From Sialis fuliginosa (lineage: Eukaryota; Arthropoda; Insecta; Megaloptera; Sialidae): 64,000 nucleotides of DNA. The notes below the pieces were generated by a model that did no database searches, was not told where the DNA came from, and saw nothing but the letters and a program-made list of their open reading frames with translations. Position 1 is the stretch's first letter; each line of letters opens with the position of its first letter. This document shows positions 58,283 to 64,000 of the stretch, piece by piece. The position numbers and the translations under genes were made by a program. Location: NCBI GenBank assembly GCA_961205875.1, contig OY540810.1, positions 9,796,001-9,860,000 of the forward strand, read 5' to 3'.

Positions 58283-58804
58283 AGCAACCATTTTGCAATG
58301 AGAATCGCAAACCAGTTACGCAAGCAACCGTTTTGGTGACTTTGCACGTATAACGTAATGGCCCTCCGCACACGGTGCAACCGTAACAAAACTGATTTGC
58401 AACCAGTTTCCAACTTGTTTCATGCAACTGTGCTTGCAGGTCGAATTTCAGTTGCATGATATTTTAGTTTTATAATTATAATAATATTATTATTTATTTA
58501 TAATTAAAATTATTAGTTAATTATTATTATTCCTATTAATAATTACCTACTCGTCGAGTAGGTGGAAAAACATGAAGTTCTATACAACATGTTGCCAAAA
58601 GTTAAAAAAACTTAAAAACTTAAAAAAAAATCGCGTTTTTTCTTCACGGCAATTCCCATAAAACTGTCGACTGATAAAGATTCAGTCGCGCTCGTGTGCG
58701 GAGCGAGGACATAAATCGATTGCAAACCAGTTGTAAAATAGTCGCTTCCGCAACTGGTTTGCGATTCTCGTTGCAAAATAGTCGCACCATGTGCGGAGGG
58801 CTTT
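58283..58804. mobile_element. Nested MITEs with GCCCTCCGCACA(C/T)GGTGC ends
   Basis: GCCCTCCGCACACGGTGC (58362) is inverted at GCACCATGTGCGGAGGGC (ending 58802). Inside the right end, 'caactggtttgcgattctcg' also occurs inverted outside the left terminus (58300-58330), so an outer partial copy appears interrupted by an inner one. No transposase; the two minus frames here are repeats. Confidence 0.65.
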
Positions 58805-60585
58805 ATTTATAATAATAAACTATTTATAAAACTCTATAACTGTAGCACAATTGGTTCTGATAATATTAAATAAAAACTTGTGCACAGAGTTATTTAAAAA
58901 AATCATAATTCATCTTTTATCGTTTAAAAAAACACCGAACGATTTTTATCTTTTCGATTTTAAAGTGTATTTAGTACTCTGTAGATGCAAAATTCACAAA
59001 AAGGTTGTAACTATTTACACTTTAATTAACATTTGCTCCAAAGCACTGTGAGCGATCTTTGCAATTTAAAAAAAACTGATGTTGATGCCATTTGTAAGAA
59101 AACAAAATTTTGTCCGAAATATCAACCCTTCAAAATTAATAATATGGTATCTATGAATTTTAAAATCCACCTCTCTTTAATTCTGAAATTAATTGGTCTA
59201 TTACACCCAAAGTCTAGTTTTAGAAGTATTGATAAAGATAATAATGAAAATAATGGAATGGTAAATAATTAATTTTATTTCAGTTTAAATCAATGTTAAA
59301 ATATTTATAGTTATGAAAGAGATTCATGTACATTTCCTCTACTCCTTTTAAATGTTAATTGAAATGAAGCTAAATATTTACCATTAAAGACTAAATTTTC
59401 TTAAGAGTCGCCTTCTGTAAATATTTATTTGATGGTGTTTGTTTTTTCTGTTTGCCTTAAACTGATTAGAACTGAAAATTTAAATTTAATCTAAATTTTC
59501 AGACGCGGTGTATACGTTAATATAGAATGATTAATTTCAACGTCGCGGACGCGCAATACTTTTAGTTAAATTCAAATTTGATCTTTTTATTAAAAAAATA
59601 TTATTCTTTTATTTATTATCGTAGTTCTGTCTCACAGTTTCCAATGTAATTATTTTTATTTGTTAGATATAGAATTAAAAATAATCACCTAATATCTAAC
59701 TGTCTTATTGTTGCGTAGATAAAGTATAATAGTTAGAATTTTATTGATTTGTTTCAATGTCGAGAAAAATAAAAATATCGGTATTTATAACTTATAACAA
59801 TTATATTATAATAGATAATAATAATTTAGTGGTATTATAATATAAAACATATAAATAAGATAAGTATTAATATTGATATTTTTTGTTACAGATGCATACA
59901 TACAATGAAAAATAAATAAAATACGGTAAGTTAATGAAAATATCAGTACTAGGGTAAGCCGAGTTAAATCGAATCAATTTCACTATTATTTTTCTATTTT
60001 TCATCTATGCTATAATAATTAAGGTTTCATGCAAATATGAAATTCCATATTTCACAACAAAATAATCAAGATACGGGAACTATCTAATTTACCTTATAAT
60101 TGAGATCGAAATGGATTATAATTTAAAATCTCATATAGAAATATATCGTGTTTTTACTAACGCGGCATGCTGAGACGAGAGTGCAATCAATTTAATCGAG
60201 ACGAGACCAAGACGAGACTGGCTTATTCAAGACCTTTCTGTTTGCATCGCCGAAAAGCACTAAATTTTACTCAAATATGGCTCTATTACCGTGCGTAGAT
60301 AAACGGCAGTAATATAATTTATTTTTTTGGTACCGTTCGATTGTATTTTGAACGATTTCCTACATATTACTGAGGGAAAAAAGCAATAGATATCGTTTAC
60401 TCACAAGATACAGGCCTTTTTAGTTTACCTATCGCCTAGTACATACTCTTCTAACCTAAGCCTGTATTAAATGGTTCTCAACTATTTGCACAGTTAAGTG
60501 AAACCTGGAAGTGCTAAAACTTTGATTCAATATTTTCATTTTGCTTATTACTCCCTTTTACCTCCTCTCTTAAACTGAGTCAGTG
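58805..60585. other. No gene seen
   Basis: Very AT-rich. 60160-60240 contains 'gagacgagaccaagacgaga'-type purine sequence resembling 35200-35240 inverted. The frame at 59033-59272 has no support. Confidence 0.4.
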
Positions 60586-60800
60586 AATAGTCACTAATTA
60601 TCAACTATGCCCTACTCTGCACTATTTTATCGTGCAGAGTAGGGCACTGCTAATCAGTGGATAGTCACTGAATAAATCAGTGGATCATTGTTGCATGGAT
60701 TCAATATGGTCGAAATCACTGGTTGATCAGTGAAAACTGATATAGACCACTAATTGTCAGTTACTTTTACATTCACTGAAGGAATCAGTGGAATTCTCAC
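60586..60800. repeat. CAGTGA-rich repeat with a 15-bp perfect hairpin
   Basis: TGCCCTACTCTGCAC (60608-60622) pairs with GTGCAGAGTAGGGCA (60632-60646) around a 9-base loop. The hairpin is flanked by similar 20-bp units ('agtgaatagtcact' / 'agtggatagtcact'), and 'tcagtg' or its inverse occurs about ten times in 210 bp. Confidence 0.7.
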
Positions 60801-61458
60801 TGTGTATTTTGTGGTATATGAGCTTATAAAAGTGCCAAACATAGGAAAAATTTAAGAACAAAAAACTACTAGATAAAAATGGCCCACTAGCTCCATTCTG
60901 TCCTGGTCTAAATCATCATTGATTGATACTGGATATCGTTAACACATATAAATACTAAACCGGGTATCAAATTTTATTGCTGTATCACAATGGGTTCTCT
61001 AAATATTAAATAAAAACTCATTTTAGCCAAAATCTGTGGGGGTCTGTAGCTTCCTCACGAAGTGTTTCTAGACACATGTTAAACAAATTTTTTTTCTCAA
61101 TCAACTATTCGAATACGTTCCACCTGATATGGCTCATCTTGTATACATACACACAATTTACAATATATTTTAAAATTTAGTCAAATACCCTATTAAGAAC
61201 GAATTTTGTTAAATAAGACAATCTTAATTAACAGCTTTTGACATGTTCTTATATACTGTATAATAATTATATAGAATACTCCAACAAACAATTGAATCCA
61301 TTTCTTTGTGAACAACGCACTTGGATGTTCAATTTATAATTTATGAGTTCGTTCAAGTTATGTATACGTACTATACACGAGACTGAAGTTAGTTTAGGTC
61401 GGTCCTTCTATTCAAAGAGGCCGTTGTTAGGCGTCCGTAACTTTGTTCAGAAAATAAC
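60801..61458. other. No gene seen; probable downstream region of the exon at 61459
   Basis: AT-rich. Holds a 'tgtatcacaatgggttct' repeat fragment (60983-61018). On the minus strand an AATAAA lies at about 60974-60980, roughly 480 bases past the stop codon at 61459. Confidence 0.4.
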
Positions 61459-61705
61459 TTAATCGTACATTTCCGTTTCCTCTGGCGCTGCTGCTGTAGA
61501 AATGCGCCGTTCTCGGCACGTACCTGTCGATATAAACTTGCCCTGGGGGTGGGGAGGGGTGCAGGTCTTCTCCACTACTGCTGTGCCGGTAGTTGTCTCT
61601 TCCTCGACCAGTGAAGAAGAATTCAAGTTGCCGCCGCTTTCAGTGTCTGTTTGTGAAACGGGGCAGCGGTCGTCAAATAAAATTAAATCGTGTCGATTGT
61701 GTTTT
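61459..61705 (-). CDS. Candidate last coding exon of an unidentified host gene
   Basis: A GC-rich block in AT-rich surroundings coincides with one minus-strand frame. It starts after a splice acceptor (…tctgatctacAG, 61706-61707, with a pyrimidine/ctgat-rich upstream) and ends at TAA (61459-61461): one base plus 81 codons. There is no ATG and the frame is closed by TGA at 61723-61725, so it needs an upstream exon, to the right of this window. The peptide is polar and acidic/Ser-Thr-rich (includes DRCPVSQTDTESGG, SSSLVEEETTT, and a C-terminus APEETEMYD), as in cytoplasmic tails; I do not recognise the family. A donor (ACAG/GTACGT, 61523) could instead end the exon at 61524. The + strand frame across it (61502-61711) is taken as a shadow. 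Confidence 0.5.
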
Positions 61706-62349
61706 CTGTAGATCAGATCAGATCAAATTTTTTAAATGGTTTTGATAATTTTTTTTCGGTATTATCTGTAATTTTTTGTTATTATATTTTTAGAAACCCT
61801 TTAAAATTTTAGAGTGATTTAAAAAATTAAAGAGGTAACTTGCGAATTTCAAAAATGGATTTTTTTTAATTCAGTTACTGACTACCTATCTGATCGTTTT
61901 TTAATGTGGTTACAATATTTCAGAGCAAAAAATATTTTTGACCATTTAGAGCAAACTTTTTTTGTTTATATTAGAATTTTTTATTTTTATTTTGAAGCTT
62001 ATTTATAGTAAACGCAAAAAATACAATATTTTTTTATGTTTTTTTTTTGTATACGATTTTATGTCAATTTTCACTACCTAACAATTAATTTTTTTATTTA
62101 ATTTTATAAATAATTATTCTTTCGATTTACAAATAATTGAAATGATAATAATTTATGAGCGACCTCTAAATATTAATATTTTACTCTGTTTTAATGAATA
62201 TTATTATTATCAACTATAGAAGAGATCAAATAATGAGAAATTGAATATTTTATTTTTATTTTACGCTTTTTGGAAATCGTGAACAACCTCTTAAAATTTT
62301 AAAGGGGTCTCTTAAAATATAGAACATGCTTATAATATATTTATAAATC
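61706..62349. other. Probable intron, no gene seen
   Basis: Very AT-rich; would be intron upstream of the candidate exon. Nothing recognisable. Confidence 0.4.
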
Positions 62350-62641
62350 TATACATACTACATAGTATAAAACAAAGTCCTTCGCCACTTCTGCCTGTCT
62401 ATCTGTGCACTATTTTCTTAGTAACTACTGAACGGATTTTATTCGAGTTTTCACTAATTGATAATGTCTTACGAGGAAGGTGAAACACTGTCAATTTCAT
62501 GAATTCGAAAATAAAGTAATCGTCGGAGAGGTATCTTCGCGTACGCTGAAAATAGTTAGCGATACGTGAAAACAATGTTTAATAGGTTTATTACAGATTA
62601 AATTTATATCCCCTTGTTACACCAGGTCCAATGCGTTAGTT
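62350..62641 (+). repeat. Helitron-like element, fullest copy of the 'tccaatgcg(c/t)tagt' family
   Basis: Runs from 'ctatacatactacatagtat' through 'actgaacggattttattcga', 'tcgtcggagaggtatcttcg', 'ttagcgatacgtgaaaacaa' to 'ccaggtccaatgcgttagt'. About 290 bp, no ORF. Confidence 0.65.
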
Positions 62642-63269
62642 TTTTTTATAAATTACAGTCAAGTGTTCTTTATTTATTTTAAAATCCCGGTTTCTTATTT
62701 AACAAATTTATTCTGAAAACAAATAAATAATTTAAAATAAATTTTCCCAGTATGTACTTATAACAGAAGTGTCATAACTTTCATTTAATGAACATCTTTT
62801 CAAAAAAGAATATGCTCGTTTAGCATGTTTTATACCCCTTAATAACTATTTTATAAGCAAAACTATTAAATGTAAAGCAGGAATATTTTATAAGAAAATT
62901 ACACAACGTATACATAATTTTGTATTTCAAATTTATATTTGGTACATTAATATGTATTAGAATATATTGATTTTATTGTAATCTTTAACAAAGTTTTGTT
63001 GGAAAAGTTTTGGACCGGAAATCCGGATTTGTCGGCATGAAAATAGCGATAATTTTTAGCGGTTTTCTTATGGAAATTTTTTATTGTAAATTCACGACCC
63101 GTATGTTACACAACAATGTGTAATAAAAATAAATATTCAAATTTTATTATTCTTTAAGACTTTGTTATAACTTCTATTAAATAATATTTATTAAATTTTG
63201 TAAAGTACTTGGAAAATACATTTTCGATTTTAAATTTGTTATTACTCTCATGACGAAGCTTTGAAAAAT
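62642..63269. other. No gene seen
   Basis: AT-rich; the minus frame at 63154-63360 overlaps repeat R5 and is not supported. Confidence 0.4.
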
Positions 63270-63660
63270 AAAGCGGCCAAGTGCGTATTGGGCACGTACA
63301 TGATAGGGTTCCGTGGCCATTCTCACTAACATTCTCTTTTGAAATTAAAATTAAGTACATTTTACAAATACAAAGTATTAGAAAACATTCTTAAGTGTTC
63401 GTTGTAATTTCAATAAAAGTACTAATTAAAAGTTACATTATGGAATTTTTTCAGATATTTTGCATCGATAGTTAAGGAGGGGGGGGGGGCATTTTGATAG
63501 CGACATAAAAATGCAAATATATCATGACTGAACGGTTGAAATCAAAAGGTCCTTAAACATTTTTTTTGCATTTTAGGAGACCTATCTGAAGTCACCCCAC
63601 TCAATGGGGTAAGTGAAAAAATATTTTGAGAACACTTTTCAATATATGGGGAAAAGGTCC
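63270..63660 (-). repeat. Interspersed repeat R5, copy 2 (inverted)
   Basis: 'aagtgcgtattgggcacgta', 'gggttccgtggccattctca' and 'caccccactcaatggggtaa' are the inverse of 48425-48140. A poly-G run (63479-63489) interrupts it. Confidence 0.68.
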
Positions 63661-64000
63661 TGATCTGTGTTTGTCATAGCCTTCTAGATACTTTATGTAA
63701 AAACATGGTACCTAAACATGGTACAAATATATATATATGTATCTTTCCAATATGGTTTTAATATTTTATTAATTTAGGTCACTATGATCATGCCTCTTTC
63801 AAATATTTTGTCGAACAATTGGATTACTTTCGACACATGTCAACAATTAAATATTTTGAAATATATTGATTAAAAATTGAAATATAAAGTAACATTTCAT
63901 TTATAACACATTCATTTCAATTATGTTAAGTAGGTATGTTGGGTGGGCATATTGAATATTTAAGGTAACTATGTTTTTGTGGATATTAACCCGGGTAACA
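63661..64000. other. No gene seen
   Basis: AT-rich to the window edge with a TA run at 63728-63737. Confidence 0.4.

Noticed and set aside
61502-61711. 69-codon + frame over the GC-rich block
   Set aside because: The minus frame has a splice acceptor and longer extent matching the GC block better; the + frame is probably its shadow, though this is not proven.

Overview
This is AT-rich arthropod DNA, most likely from an insect and possibly a lepidopteran. That inference rests on the repeat types present (short Helitron-like ends finishing ...CAGCTAGT, the 'gaattgagaacctcctcc' repeat, hAT, TA-target and TTA-target MITEs) and on a short interstitial run of the insect telomere unit TTAGG; no gene here fixes the species. 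There are no operons, no rRNA or tRNA genes that I can support, and no CRISPR array. Almost the whole window is a transposon graveyard, probably intergenic.

Bases 1-7310 hold the one clearly intact gene system: a Penelope-like retroelement (PLE). A complete 889-codon ORF (3721-6390, +) carries a reverse transcriptase and a C-terminal GIY-YIG endonuclease. It lies between two 496-bp direct repeats (pLTRs, 3251-3746 and 6815-7310). A second tandem pair, nearly identical, lies in the opposite orientation at 1-3250 and runs off the left edge. The two arms meet head-to-head at 3250/3251. Each pLTR contains a hammerhead-ribozyme-like core (CTGATGA ... GAAA) just upstream of the ORF.

The same ribozyme architecture recurs as separate, older insertions: a 162-bp insert at 49168-49329 with 15-bp target-site duplications and a well-formed hammerhead; a head-to-head foldback at 16641-16992 with a hammerhead core in each arm; a relic at 17456-17520; and a decayed one near 37547-37585. 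In the four clearest cases a single unpaired base sits between CTGANGA and stem II. The window therefore holds several generations of ribozyme-bearing, PLE-type retroposons beside an apparently complete PLE that could have supplied enzymes in trans.

From 7.3 kb to 61.4 kb I find only repeats: a TA-flanked MITE family (at least eight copies), two hAT MITEs with 8-bp duplications, a TTA-flanked foldback, a TA-flanked 665-bp element, Helitron-like fragments, a mariner transposase relic, pogo-like ends, a 1.2-kb foldback and several unclassified repeats. Three GC-richer islands (about 21.9, 23.5 and 37.9 kb) have open frames that I could not resolve.

At 61459-61705 (-) a sharply bounded GC-rich open frame with a splice acceptor and a stop codon looks like the last coding exon of a host gene whose other exons would lie to the right of the window. 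I do not recognise the protein.
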